Numbered from the stretch's first letter, positions 9,290-20,430 are shown. The stretch is 64,000 bases of DNA from Pontibacter anaerobius (GCF_026241195.1 NZ_JAPFQO010000011.1:124001-188000), one strand, 5' to 3'. Notes: a model not told the origin generated them from the letters alone. Made by a program: numbers and translations.

Positions 9290-10396
9290 TTAGAGACTAA
9301 GCCTCTCCTTCAACGTAGAAAGTTTTTTACGCAGATGTATGCTGGTTTGGTACTCATCGTGTCTTTTAGGAGCAGCCTGCATAATCTCATCAAACTCATC
9401 TGAAGTAAACTCTAGCTTTTTCAGAATAAACTCTTTCTCTTGCGTGAGTTCTTCATTTGTATAAAGTGGTTTATCCAATTCAGCCTTAGCCTGCTCTAAA
9501 GTGATCTCCTGATTACGGATCAGGGCAGAGAAATGTGACTTTCTCTTATCTATGTTAAATTTCTGGGGCAGAATAAATGCTTGGTAAAACTTAGTAAACC
9601 AAGACTCATAATGCTTACCTCCGTAATACCTCCACCCATATTCCTTCTCCAGAATTTCCATTGCCTCCAGTTTTTTGTAGTTGATCATGTTCAGAGGTTC
9701 CAGGAAGTCTAATTTATGCAATATCTTGTACAAGAATGACTTGTAAATACCAATTGTAGGGAACGTTTTAAGCTGGTGTCTTCCGTACAGCTTATGAATA
9801 TGTTTGATATTTTTAAGGTCAACTTTCTGCCATACCCAGGCCGAAGGCAAACCATGTTCAGTGGCGTAGTTTGTTCCTGAAAGGATGCACTTAATATTAT
9901 TTTCTTTTGCTAACCTGTACATAGACGCAACAATAGCGTGATCAGTTAGCATTTCAATATCAACTACAGAAGCTTTTATAAAAGACCTCTGTAAATCCTT
10001 AAATTCTTCCCAGTCAATAACATAGGTCTGTAAGTCAAATCCGGTTTTGTCCAGTATCTTATTGATATTAGATACGGCCAACTCTGAATTCCACCCATTA
10101 TCAAAATGCACAACCAGAGGGTTTAATTTCCACTTGTACGCCAGATGCGTAACGTATGAACTATCTACTCCTCCACTAATACCAATTAAGCAATCATACT
10201 TGCCTTTCTTGTTTAGTTTGATGTGTTGAAGTAACCCTTTAATGTTTGACTCTACCTGTTCTTCAGTAAACCTGTAATTAGGGAGGACTTCTTCTGCCTC
10301 AAGGCAGTAGTTGCAAACACCTTCAGAATCGAAATGTATTTCTGGATCCGTAGTATCCATTAAACATTTTACACAGGTTGTTACTTCTCTCTCCAT
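9290..10396 (-). CDS. wbpG: N-acetyl sugar amidotransferase (WbpG/PseA family)
   Basis: 368 residues. Four cysteines at 8, 11, 28 and 31 form a CxxC...CxxC zinc-ribbon-like opening. An ATP-pyrophosphatase PP-loop SGGVDSS lies at about 74-80. The rest matches the family that, with HisH2 and HisF2, converts an N-acetyl group on a nucleotide sugar into an acetamidino group. In Pseudomonas aeruginosa WbpG acts with ammonia produced by HisH2 and channelled through HisF2. Here it lies 1 bp downstream of hisF2 and in the same order, which supports the assignment. It probably works on the product of the WbpB-D-E steps encoded upstream. Confidence 0.9.
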   Translation of the reverse strand: MEREVTTCVKCLMDTTDPEIHFDSEGVCNYCLEAEEVLPNYRFTEEQVESNIKGLLQHIKLNKKGKYDCLIGISGGVDSSYVTHLAYKWKLNPLVVHFDNGWNSELAVSNINKILDKTGFDLQTYVIDWEEFKDLQRSFIKASVVDIEMLTDHAIVASMYRLAKENNIKCILSGTNYATEHGLPSAWVWQKVDLKNIKHIHKLYGRHQLKTFPTIGIYKSFLYKILHKLDFLEPLNMINYKKLEAMEILEKEYGWRYYGGKHYESWFTKFYQAFILPQKFNIDKRKSHFSALIRNQEITLEQAKAELDKPLYTNEELTQEKEFILKKLEFTSDEFDEIMQAAPKRHDEYQTSIHLRKKLSTLKERLSL

Positions 10397-10397
10397 T

Positions 10398-11162
10398 TTA
10401 ATTCAGAATTTCCTCCAGTTGTTGATAGTTAGGGTAATTAATCAGTACACCTTTGTTGCCGCCTTGGTAAACGAAAATACTTCCGGCTGCAGCTGCAGAA
10501 GCACCAGCATATTTCACTACACGCTGTATGTCATCTAATTTTGAGGCACCCCCACATGCAATCACAGGTATACTTACTGCGTCAGTAATCTTTTTTATCA
10601 ATTCATAGTCGTATCCGGTTAGCATGCCATCACGATCTACAGAATTAACTAAAATTTCTCCTGCACCTTGGCTTTCCAGAAATTTAGCATATTCTACTGG
10701 GTCAAGCTTTGTTGCATCCCTTGTTTTAGAGTTGAAAACCCGCAGCTTACGAAACAGGTTCATCTTTACGTCTATAGAGCCAACCACGGTTGAACATCCG
10801 AATAGCTTTGCAGCCTCTGAAATTAAGTTAGGATTTGTAAAGTTTACAGAGTTTAGAGAGATTTTCTCTATACCAATGCGCAGTAACTTTCTTATTTCAT
10901 CTGTGGTTGTAACGCCGCCGCCATAGCACAGGGGGATAAAGCACTCTGTGGCTATATCCTTTAAAAAGGTAAAATTAGGGCCCCTCTGCTCTTTACTCGC
11001 TGTAATATCAAGGAACATGAGCTCATCAACCTCTTTCTCATTATAAATCTTAACGGCGTTGATGGGATCTCCTATGTATGTCGGCGAGCCAAACTTTTTT
11101 GTTTTAACTAACCCCCCTCCACCTTTAAGGAGCAAGCAGGGGATAACTCTAGCTTTTAACAC
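10398..11162 (-). CDS. hisF2: HisF2-type cyclase subunit of the acetamidino-sugar amidotransferase
   Basis: 254-residue TIM-barrel protein of the HisF family. True HisF has a catalytic Asp at position 11 (CLDVK). Here the sequence reads IPCLLLKGGG, with Leu11. The second catalytic Asp is retained at 131 (GSIDVK). The same Leu substitution is found in HisF2/AglZ proteins that serve polysaccharide acetamidino groups rather than histidine synthesis. It should form a complex with HisH2, passing ammonia to WbpG. It overlaps hisH2 by 14 bp and ends 1 bp before wbpG. No other histidine biosynthesis gene is nearby. Confidence 0.92.
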   Translation of the reverse strand: MLKARVIPCLLLKGGGGLVKTKKFGSPTYIGDPINAVKIYNEKEVDELMFLDITASKEQRGPNFTFLKDIATECFIPLCYGGGVTTTDEIRKLLRIGIEKISLNSVNFTNPNLISEAAKLFGCSTVVGSIDVKMNLFRKLRVFNSKTRDATKLDPVEYAKFLESQGAGEILVNSVDRDGMLTGYDYELIKKITDAVSIPVIACGGASKLDDIQRVVKYAGASAAAAGSIFVYQGGNKGVLINYPNYQQLEEILN

Positions 11163-11796
11163 AAGTTAACTGATTTACGATATTCTTAAAAAGCAACATC
11201 CCAAATTTATGACTTTTCTCAGGATGAAACTGAAGACCTAAAATATTTTCTTTCCTTATACCCGAACTAAAATCAAAGCCATAGGAAGTGGAACACAGCT
11301 CATGTGATTGATCTTGCAACTCTGCATAGTAGCTGTGTACAAAGTAATAACGAAGTTCAGGAATATCTAAATGAAGTATAGATTCATCAGATTGTGTAGC
11401 ATGAATAAGGTTCCACCCCATATGTGGGACACGCAAACGCTCCTGTTTATCCTTAAAATCGAACTTCTTACATTGTCCTGGTATCCAACCGAGCCCCGGT
11501 TTTGTGCCTTCTTCACTACTGTTAAGAAGCAACTGCATGCCTAGACATATACCAACTATAGGAGTTTTCTCCACAAGCACCTTCCTCTCAAGTACAGGAA
11601 TAAGGTTTAGGTTTTCAAGGTTGCTCATGCCGTCATCGAATGAGCCTACGCCAGGCAGGAAGAGCAGATCAGCTGCATTTAAATCCGCTGTATTATTAGT
11701 AATTGTGCTTTTATAGCCAATGCGTTTAAGCATGTTCTGAATAGAACCAGAGTTGCCTAAGCCATAGTCTATAATGCAAATATTAGGTGACTCCAT
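11149..11796 (-). CDS. hisH2: HisH2-type glutamine amidotransferase
   Basis: 215-residue class I glutaminase. The nucleophile is Cys84 in GICLGMQLL, and the catalytic pair is His191 and Glu193 in LQFHPEKSH. These residues are intact, so glutamine hydrolysis is expected. In this setting the ammonia feeds the acetamidino-forming WbpG step through HisF2 rather than imidazole glycerol phosphate synthesis. It overlaps the following hisF2 by 14 bp, consistent with a stoichiometric complex. An assignment to histidine biosynthesis is disfavoured by the altered HisF partner and the polysaccharide neighbours. Confidence 0.92.
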   Translation of the reverse strand: MESPNICIIDYGLGNSGSIQNMLKRIGYKSTITNNTADLNAADLLFLPGVGSFDDGMSNLENLNLIPVLERKVLVEKTPIVGICLGMQLLLNSSEEGTKPGLGWIPGQCKKFDFKDKQERLRVPHMGWNLIHATQSDESILHLDIPELRYYFVHSYYAELQDQSHELCSTSYGFDFSSGIRKENILGLQFHPEKSHKFGMLLFKNIVNQLTCVKS

Positions 11797-11825
11797 TTGT
11801 TTCCTGTAAATGTTTGGTAACTATA

Positions 11826-12965
11826 TTAAATACTTGAATAGGGAGTAATCAATTTAGACTCTTCGGTTATCCATGACAACTTATTGTTGCTTTGCCTAAT
11901 GAACAGCTTTACTTTATCAATCTCCTCCTTAGAAATATTGTTGATTAAGTTCTTAAACTCGTTGGCATCAACGTTAACTGTCCAACCGCATTGCGCTGCC
12001 TGCACGAACTCTGACATATCAGGAAAATTACTTACAATGGAAGGTATACCTGCCAAATAGTACTCATACAGTTTGTTTGGCATGCAGTAATAATAACTAA
12101 GGCAAATGTTTTCTATCAACGCAATTCCTACATCGGCACTGCAGGAGTAGGAGAGGACCTCGCTCGGAGGAACCGCAGGCACGTAGTGTATATTAGAAAA
12201 CTTTTTAGAGTAATCCTCTACGATGCGTTCTAGTTCACCATATCCCATGATAATCAGGTGTTTGTCTTGATCAACCTTGCTAAATGCCTCCAAAAGTATG
12301 GGAAGTCCTCTACCAGTAAAAAGCCCCCCCTGATATAGAAACTTTATATCAGTATTATTTAAGCCCAATAACTTCTCGAATTTGTTGTTAGCTTGTGGTG
12401 CTTTAAAGGATTTAGGTATATTTTTTACAACCGAAATTCTTTTCTCATCCAAAGCATACCGTTGAATGTACCATGTTTTGATATTATCAGATACCACAAA
12501 TATGTGGTGAGCTTTATGAATGAAGATTCGTTCCACCACCCTATAGACCTTCTGGGAAGAACGCTTTAAACCTTTTTTTTCAGTTTCCAGCTCGTGCGGA
12601 TCATATATCAATTTTGCCCCTGTTACTAAGCTAAGCAAGTAAGACAATGGCAAGTCATTAACACTATGAGAATTAACTATTTTTACCGGATGGCGAAGAG
12701 CAAAGAAGGTTGCCTTTAGTATGTATTGAGCTAGGAACAGTAGTTTTAGTAAAATTCCTTTTTGGAGACCAAAACTTATAAAAGCAGGTCTCCAGACTTT
12801 CCTTTTTTCGTCAATAGTCTCCCATTCAGGCAAAGATTCTCCAGGTAGAGCGAGAATCACAACTTCATCAACAATATTATTTGTAATGAGTGACTCCGTA
12901 ATCTTTAAGATTCTACTCTCGAACTTAAACTGTGAGGGGTATATATGTATGTTTAACCGCTTCAT
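11826..12965 (-). CDS. GT4-like glycosyltransferase
   Basis: 379 residues with a GT-B layout. Recognisable pieces are KLIYDPHELETEKKG near 140-153, FLYQGGLFTGRGLPILLEA near 210-230 (start of the donor domain) and PNKLYEYYLAGIPSIVSNFP near 320-340. The last is the variant donor motif found in GT4 enzymes of surface-polysaccharide clusters. It should add a sugar to the lipid-linked unit. It sits 2 bp downstream of asnB and 29 bp upstream of hisH2, in the same operon. Sugar specificity is unknown. Confidence 0.88.
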   Translation of the reverse strand: MKRLNIHIYPSQFKFESRILKITESLITNNIVDEVVILALPGESLPEWETIDEKRKVWRPAFISFGLQKGILLKLLFLAQYILKATFFALRHPVKIVNSHSVNDLPLSYLLSLVTGAKLIYDPHELETEKKGLKRSSQKVYRVVERIFIHKAHHIFVVSDNIKTWYIQRYALDEKRISVVKNIPKSFKAPQANNKFEKLLGLNNTDIKFLYQGGLFTGRGLPILLEAFSKVDQDKHLIIMGYGELERIVEDYSKKFSNIHYVPAVPPSEVLSYSCSADVGIALIENICLSYYYCMPNKLYEYYLAGIPSIVSNFPDMSEFVQAAQCGWTVNVDANEFKNLINNISKEEIDKVKLFIRQSNNKLSWITEESKLITPYSSI

Positions 12966-12967
12966 GC

Positions 12968-14878
12968 TTAAAGGGTAGCTTTATTAATTTCTGCCCACTT
13001 AAAGAAGTTCAGATATCTCCAATGCTCTTCGGTGTAGCCTGCTTTATTACTGAAGACCTCTTTAAACTCACTTTTCAGCGCATTCATGTTAATGCCGTAG
13101 TTCTTCGTATTACCTGAATTTAAAATTTCCAAAGCCCATGTAGAAGAGCTTTTTATCCATTTTTGTTCAGGAGTTTCAAAACCTATTTTATCCTTTCTTT
13201 CCAAAACTTCTTTTGGTAAATAAGACTTCAAGCCCTCACGCATGAGTTTCTTAGTATAACCATCATTGGTTAAGATATAACTCTCTGGTAAGGAGAAAAC
13301 AAATTCCACTAAGTCCTTCGTCAGAAAGGGTACGCGACCCTCTATTGAAAACGCCATTGAGTTTCTGTCTTGGTACCGAAGTAGCCAAGGAAGGCCTACA
13401 TGTTTCAGGCGATTATAAAGGGAGGCTTTTAGATAGTTGTCTCCAAAATCTGGCCCGGTAATGTTCTTATACTTTGTATTCAATACCTCACCCTTAAAGA
13501 AACGTTCAGTATGGGAGAGGTAGCGTTTGTTTAAGTGCTTTTGCATATCCCAAGGTAGGAATTTGGCGACTCCTTTTAGAACAAGCTTTAGTTTAGGAAC
13601 ATTAAGTAGCGGGTCTATTTTCCTGATGAACGCTATGTAAGCATAAAGCCCATCTTTTTGTAATATAGACATCGCTCTGTCAGAAAAGTAATGGATGTAT
13701 CCTGCAAAAATTTCATCTGCTCCTTGCCCATCAAGCACTACTTTAATGTTATTTTCTTTAACCAATTCAAATACCTTGTATTGGGCATAAATACTTGTTC
13801 CTCCAAATGGCTCATCCTGAAGCGCAATTATCTTTTCGATTTCAGAAATGAACGTTGCTTCTGAAGGTTGAGTGAAGTAAGGTGTACTTCCAACCTTAGC
13901 ATTTACAATGTCAATCCACTTCTTTTCACTTTTTTCCTCATAGTTGGGAATATAGCTAAAGGCATGTTTCTGATGTTTAGGGAGTATCTTATCAGCAATG
14001 CAAATGACAGATGAAGAATCTAACCCACCTGAAAGGGTATATCCAACCTCAACATCGCTTCTTAAGTGTATTTTTATGTTGTTATAAAATATTTCTTCTA
14101 CACGGCTTGCTGCTTCCTTGAAAGAAATAGTGCTGGTCTCGATATTATCGAGCGTCCAATAAGGTTTTGGTTGTAAGCGGTCGCTTTTACTTGCTGAGAC
14201 AATAGCGTAGTGAGCTGCTGGGAATTCGTGAACATCTTCGTATATAGTTTCAGACGAATGATTAGTCCATCCATAAGCCAGGTATTCCTGTAGCCTAGCT
14301 CCATTTATCTTTTTGCTTACTTTAGGTTCTACAACAATTCCTTTTATTTCAGAGCAAAAGAGGAGGAAATTACTGTTTATGGAATAGTAAAGTGGCTTTA
14401 TACCAAAGGGGTCTCTAGCTAAAAACACTTCATTTTTAACAGCATCATGTATCGCAAACGCAAACATGCCATTAAACCGCTCTAAGCATTTTTCTCCCCA
14501 TGCTTGGTAGGCATAGAGGATAACCTCCGTATCGGTTTCTGTCTGGAACTGATACCCTTCTGATATTAAAAGCTCTCTCAATTCAATGTAATTGTAAACT
14601 TCACCATTATATGTGATAGTGTACCTTTTATCAGAAGTTTGCATTGGTTGCCATCCCCTTTCAGAAAGGTCAAGGATTGACAACCTACGGTGAAGTAAGG
14701 CGACATTAAAATCAAAACCATCTTTGATATCTCTGGTCAGCACCTTCTCTCCTCCATCAGCAAAGTAAAAACCATGGTCATCGGGTCCCCTGTGCTCAAT
14801 GCTGTTTCCTATACTTTTTATGGTCTCTAGTGAGATTTCGGACCTTTTGAAATTTATTGCTCCGCCTATTCCGCACAT
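12968..14878 (-). CDS. asnB: Asparagine synthase-like glutamine amidotransferase
   Basis: 636 residues. The Ntn-type glutaminase domain starts MCGIGG with the catalytic Cys2, and EHRGPDDHG and YNGEVYNYIELRE follow as in AsnB. The synthetase domain has the PP-loop SGGLDSSS at about 284-291 and later LDGQGADEIFAGY. In polysaccharide clusters such proteins often amidate carboxyl groups of uronic acids or attached amino acids instead of making free asparagine. With WbpB-D-E nearby, amidation of a uronic acid is a reasonable hypothesis. A housekeeping asparagine synthetase cannot be excluded from sequence alone. Confidence 0.88.
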   Translation of the reverse strand: MCGIGGAINFKRSEISLETIKSIGNSIEHRGPDDHGFYFADGGEKVLTRDIKDGFDFNVALLHRRLSILDLSERGWQPMQTSDKRYTITYNGEVYNYIELRELLISEGYQFQTETDTEVILYAYQAWGEKCLERFNGMFAFAIHDAVKNEVFLARDPFGIKPLYYSINSNFLLFCSEIKGIVVEPKVSKKINGARLQEYLAYGWTNHSSETIYEDVHEFPAAHYAIVSASKSDRLQPKPYWTLDNIETSTISFKEAASRVEEIFYNNIKIHLRSDVEVGYTLSGGLDSSSVICIADKILPKHQKHAFSYIPNYEEKSEKKWIDIVNAKVGSTPYFTQPSEATFISEIEKIIALQDEPFGGTSIYAQYKVFELVKENNIKVVLDGQGADEIFAGYIHYFSDRAMSILQKDGLYAYIAFIRKIDPLLNVPKLKLVLKGVAKFLPWDMQKHLNKRYLSHTERFFKGEVLNTKYKNITGPDFGDNYLKASLYNRLKHVGLPWLLRYQDRNSMAFSIEGRVPFLTKDLVEFVFSLPESYILTNDGYTKKLMREGLKSYLPKEVLERKDKIGFETPEQKWIKSSSTWALEILNSGNTKNYGINMNALKSEFKEVFSNKAGYTEEHWRYLNFFKWAEINKATL

Positions 14879-14931
14879 AGTATTTTAAGTCTGTAATGTA
14901 TTCTTTAAAGGAGTAAAAGGTTTAGAAGGCT

Positions 14932-16137
14932 CTACTCTAGTGATTTATAAACCTCTATTATTTGTGGCACTACTGCTCTCTTAGAAAACTTGGCTTCGAA
15001 TCCTGCTCTAATTCTTTCAGAACTATACTTTGAATAGTTTTCTATTAAAAAGAGCATATTTTGGGCTAAGTCTTCAGGTTTACGAATTTCAGAAAGCAAA
15101 CCATTTCCCTCATTAATAATACATTCCGGCCCCCCACATTTAGTGGCAACTACTGGTTTGCCACTCGCGATAGCTTCAGCATATACCACACCAAAAGTTT
15201 CTCCATGGCTTGGCAAAACAAACGCATGGCATTTTTTATATTGCTCCTTCGCCTCATCTCTGGTTATTTCCCCATGCCACACTATGTGCTGTTCTAACTT
15301 CATTGCCTTCGTCATTGATTTATAATGATCTAACAATTGCCCACCTCCTCCAATGTTGAATATAAAATCCTTTCTAAAACAGGTAAGTACTTTAATAGCT
15401 TGAAGTAAGTCGTCTATTCCCTTCTCTGGAGAAAGCATTGCAAGTGTAAAGAATTTAAAAGGTAAACTAAACGGAGTATCTGTTTGCGTAAAAAAATCCT
15501 CGTTAATAACATTAGGGATAAAGGTAGGCTTCCTAAAGCCAAATTTAGAAATATCTTGAGCAAGTTTCGGGCTGACAGCTATAACCTTATTTGCATTTTC
15601 CAAGGGTTGAGATAGTTTCGGGTGAATAGCCCCTTCTTTTAAAAGAAACTTCTTGAACGGGAATGGACCCATATGCTCTGTTATTACATAAGGTACACCA
15701 AAACGTTTGGCTAAGACCATAGCTATATATCCAGCTGGATAACCAACATGAGCATGTATAATGTCAATTTGACCATAGTGGGCCTGGAAATACTCAAAGT
15801 TAGCAAGATTAGAACTTATCATTCCTGACATATTATCACCAAAAGCATTAAATGGCCACTCATAAGTTAGGGTAGGAGTGAATAGCTCAGTTAGGTTTTG
15901 GCGTAAAAGTGTTGCTTGTGTTTTATTACCGTTATTCCAAAAGTTAAAAAGCGCTTTTGAGGTAGAAAGGGGATTTTTGTTAATGGCATAACCAGCATTG
16001 TTTTGCCCCCACAGACTTACACCTATATTAAAATTATCGTTTAGCTCAGCAATACTTAAAGCCTGTTCTTTGAAGAAAATTCCAGCAATGGGGCTATTAG
16101 CTGAAGGATACCAGGAAGGTACGATAAAAATATTCAT
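14932..16137 (-). CDS. GT4 family glycosyltransferase
   Basis: 401 residues. The start MNIFIVPSWYPSANSPIAG and the segment HAHVGYPAGYIAMVLAKRFG are typical for GT4 enzymes. The donor site is LPSHGETFGVVYAEAIASG near 310-330, containing the E-x7-E pair. TLAMLSPEKGIDDLLQAI marks the start of the donor domain. It lies between the flippase gene (63 bp upstream) and asnB (53 bp downstream). It is one of five glycosyltransferases in the cluster, suggesting a repeat unit of roughly four to six sugars when the priming enzyme is counted. Confidence 0.9.
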   Translation of the reverse strand: MNIFIVPSWYPSANSPIAGIFFKEQALSIAELNDNFNIGVSLWGQNNAGYAINKNPLSTSKALFNFWNNGNKTQATLLRQNLTELFTPTLTYEWPFNAFGDNMSGMISSNLANFEYFQAHYGQIDIIHAHVGYPAGYIAMVLAKRFGVPYVITEHMGPFPFKKFLLKEGAIHPKLSQPLENANKVIAVSPKLAQDISKFGFRKPTFIPNVINEDFFTQTDTPFSLPFKFFTLAMLSPEKGIDDLLQAIKVLTCFRKDFIFNIGGGGQLLDHYKSMTKAMKLEQHIVWHGEITRDEAKEQYKKCHAFVLPSHGETFGVVYAEAIASGKPVVATKCGGPECIINEGNGLLSEIRKPEDLAQNMLFLIENYSKYSSERIRAGFEAKFSKRAVVPQIIEVYKSLE

Positions 16138-16199
16138 GCCAGTTCTTAATAAAAGTTTGTCTAAGGATTTAGAGGGTGTCTCGAGCTTAAAAGCCAGCC

Positions 16200-17516
16200 T
16201 TAGACATGCTTATTATACCCCGAAGCTTTCTTTAACAAGATTATGTTAAAAAGAATGATTAAGATTACGTCTGTAACTCCCCACAAAATGAGGCTTAGAA
16301 AGACGTCATTGTACAAATACCCTATATAAAAGGCAAGTGGCCTTAGTAGTATAAACATGATGCCAAACATCAGGGAAAACTTCTGGATACCATATACAAT
16401 AAATGCAGTGCTAGTTGGGGAACTGCAAAAAACGAAGAGTAAAGGTATAGAAAGTATAGAAGCAATCTTGCCAGCCTCCTCCCATTCTGCTCCAAAAAAT
16501 AAAGTAAAAAGCTCGTTACCGAAAAATAAAAGGATCGTAAATGGAACAATACCAATCATAAATAACAGCCCCCACATTTTAAGGATAAGTTTTAATGAGC
16601 CTTGTCTGCTATGATGCACCTCGGTTAGTTTTTGATAGAATACTTGTCCTATACTTACACCGATTAAGCTGATTGGTAAGTTCAATATTCTAAAAGCGAA
16701 TGAAAAGTGGCCTGCCAAGGCCTCTGTAAACAGAAAAGAAATTAAGTAAACTGGTAGCTGTGTTGTAAAAGTGTCTAAGAATGAGGTAGGTAAAGAATAT
16801 TTAGGGAAATCTGCATGTTCAATAGCACACTGTTTTAAGTTCTTTTTAGTAGTAAACCTTTTCAGCTCCTTAAGTATGGATCCGCTTTTATAGGCTACAA
16901 CTGTCAAAGCCATAAGCGCTCCCACGAGTTGACCCCATACCAATCCGACTCCCAAGCTTAAAAAAAGACCCGCGTATATAGCTACGGATATATTAGAAAC
17001 GTTTTGTACAATCTTCGATGAAGCTAAATAGCCATAGTTCTTTTCTCTGTTTGACCAATAAGATAGGATTTGGTAAGATCCCATAAACAGGAATGATACA
17101 GGTATTAGATATAAAACCTGACTCAATTCAGGGTGTTCTATAAGGCCAGCAATCCAATTATGAAGTGCAACTAATAAAAGGGAAATCAGAAATGTAAGTA
17201 CCCCAAGAATTATGAACGACAGTGAAACTAAATTTATCGATCCTGTACGCGACTTGGCAGACACTATAGCGACATCATATCTGCCAGTACAAAAGATTAA
17301 AAGTATAGATAACGTACTATTGTATAGAGCAAAGGTGCCAAAATCTGCCGGTGTGTAAAGTCTTGATAGAACTGGGGATGCTGCAACAGATATTACCTGG
17401 GCAAGGGCTGTTCCTGTAAACAGTTTTGTCGCGTTCTTCAGATACTCTGACTGAATAGCTCCTCTGAAAAGGCTTTTAATTTCTTTGTTCTTGAAGGCTT
17501 TCAAGTAGAATTCCAT
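16200..17516 (-). CDS. wzx: Wzx-type lipid-linked oligosaccharide flippase
   Basis: 438 residues with about twelve to fourteen hydrophobic helices. The N-terminal segment FTGTALAQVISVAASPVLSR followed by LYTPADFGTFALY is characteristic of the polysaccharide-biosynthesis branch of the MOP/MATE superfamily. It should move undecaprenyl-linked repeat units from the cytoplasmic to the periplasmic face, where the Wzy-like protein acts. It follows a 216-bp gap after wbpB that contains a 20-bp perfect inverted repeat. Its presence, with no ABC transporter seen, points to the Wzx/Wzy pathway. Confidence 0.9.
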   Translation of the reverse strand: MEFYLKAFKNKEIKSLFRGAIQSEYLKNATKLFTGTALAQVISVAASPVLSRLYTPADFGTFALYNSTLSILLIFCTGRYDVAIVSAKSRTGSINLVSLSFIILGVLTFLISLLLVALHNWIAGLIEHPELSQVLYLIPVSFLFMGSYQILSYWSNREKNYGYLASSKIVQNVSNISVAIYAGLFLSLGVGLVWGQLVGALMALTVVAYKSGSILKELKRFTTKKNLKQCAIEHADFPKYSLPTSFLDTFTTQLPVYLISFLFTEALAGHFSFAFRILNLPISLIGVSIGQVFYQKLTEVHHSRQGSLKLILKMWGLLFMIGIVPFTILLFFGNELFTLFFGAEWEEAGKIASILSIPLLFVFCSSPTSTAFIVYGIQKFSLMFGIMFILLRPLAFYIGYLYNDVFLSLILWGVTDVILIILFNIILLKKASGYNKHV

Positions 17517-17615
17517 GATTTTAGTTAATATTCTAATACTAAAGCCTTATGGTTCGAAGGGTACAGTTGCCTATACTTAACCAGACGCAGTTACTATCTT
17601 TGGTTAGATCAAACT

Positions 17616-17686
17616 AAGCTGATATTTTTCGTTTACAGACCCTCTTGATCTTATTTGGAGGGTCTGTAAACGAAAAACACCAGCTT
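17616..17686. repeat. Long perfect inverted repeat (20-bp arms) upstream of wzx
   Basis: The arm at 17625-17644 (TTTTTCGTTTACAGACCCTC) is fully complementary to 17658-17677, around a 13-nt loop. Outside a 4-nt mismatch on each side the helix continues for 5 bp (AAGCT at 17616-17620 with AGCTT at 17682-17686). T and A tracts are at the outer ends in the order opposite to an intrinsic terminator on both strands. It lies in the only large gap of the cluster, between wbpB and wzx. Confidence 0.85.
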
Positions 17687-17732
17687 ACATCCTAGCTGTT
17701 TTAATTATATCAGACTTTTCTAGAATAAAAGC

Positions 17733-19272
<1,540 letters not shown>

Positions 19273-19273
<1 letters not shown>

Positions 19274-20430
19274 TAGGCAAGGTTATTAGTTGTAAGGAAT
19301 TCTTTAATTGTATCAGTTATCACCCTGAGTTCCTCCTCGTGCTGCTCCGTGTGAATGGGCAGAGAAAGTACTTCTGTTGAAAGCTCCTCGGAGACAGGGA
19401 AATCTCCTTCTTTATAGCCATAGCTTTGATACGCTTTCTGCAAATGCAGCGGTACAGGGTAGTATACCATAGATGGAATGCCTCTTTCAGCTAGGAACTG
19501 CTTTAGTTCATCTCTGTTAAATGAGTTACATTTGATGGTATACTGATGAAACACGTGAGAAGAGTTGCCCACACGCTGTGGACAGCTTAAGGCAGCAAAG
19601 TTGCCAAGGTGCTTGTCATAGAAGTTTGCAGTACTGTTTCTCTTACTGCAATAGTTGTCCAGTTCTTTTAATTTTACCCTCAGAATGGCTGCCTGCAAGG
19701 TATCGAGTCTGGAGTTAACACCAACCAGATCGTGGTAGTACTTCACCTGTTGTCCATGGTTTGCAATCATTTGGATTTTACGCGCTAGCGTCTCATCCTG
19801 AATGAAGAGTGCACCGCCATCGCCGTAGCATCCTAAATTTTTAGAGGGGAAGAAAGAGGTTGTACCAATTGTTCCAATTGTTCCAGCCTTCTTTTTAGTG
19901 CCGTCGCTAAAGGTATAATCTGCTCCGATAGCCTGAGCCGTATCTTCTATGACGTACAGATGATGTGCCTTGGCAATAGCCATGATGGCTTCCATGTCAG
20001 CACACTGACCATACAGGTGTACCGGAACAATAGCCTTTGTTCGGGCTGTTATACCTTCTTTTACAGACTGCGGATCGATAAGAAAAGTATCAGGGTTTAC
20101 GTCAACGAAAACGGGTGTTAGCCCTAAGAGAGCTATAACTTCTGCTGTTGCCACATAGGTAAAGCTAGGGACTATCACTTCGTCACCTGGCTTTAGCTCC
20201 AGACCCATCATAGCGAGTTGTAAGGCATCAGTGCCATTAGCACATGGCACAACATGCTTTATGCCATTGTAGTCTGCTAATTCTGAGGCAAATTTATTAA
20301 CAGCTGGTCCGTTAATATAGGATGAAGTCTCAATTACTTCTGCAATTGCAGCATCTATATCTTCCTTCAGGTATAAGTACTGACTATACAGATCAACCAT
20401 CTGTATTTTGCTGGGATTTTTGATGTTCAT
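19273..20430 (-). CDS. wbpE: UDP-2-acetamido-3-keto-glucuronate 3-aminotransferase (WbpE, DegT/DnrJ/EryC1 family)
   Basis: 385 residues from the ATG at 20428-20430 (MNIKNPSKIQMVDLYSQY). A longer reading to 20475 exists. I prefer the shorter one because family members begin near the LYSQY segment and a promoter-like TACTTTTA lies just upstream on the minus strand. PLP-dependent aspartate-aminotransferase fold: CANGTDALQLAM, SFTYVATAEVIALLG, VPVHLYGQCADM, IEDTAQAIGA and TSFFPSKNLGCYGDGGA, where the Lys of SFFPSKNLG should bind PLP. It transaminates the WbpB product with glutamate. It is the first gene of the minus-strand cluster. Confidence 0.92.

Noticed and set aside
10398-11796. HisH and HisF as part of histidine biosynthesis
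   Set aside because: HisF lacks Asp11, the pair is flanked by WbpG and glycosyltransferases, and no other his gene is present.
17616-17686. Inverted repeat read as an intrinsic terminator
   Set aside because: The T tract precedes the stem and the A tract follows it on both strands, the reverse of a terminator.
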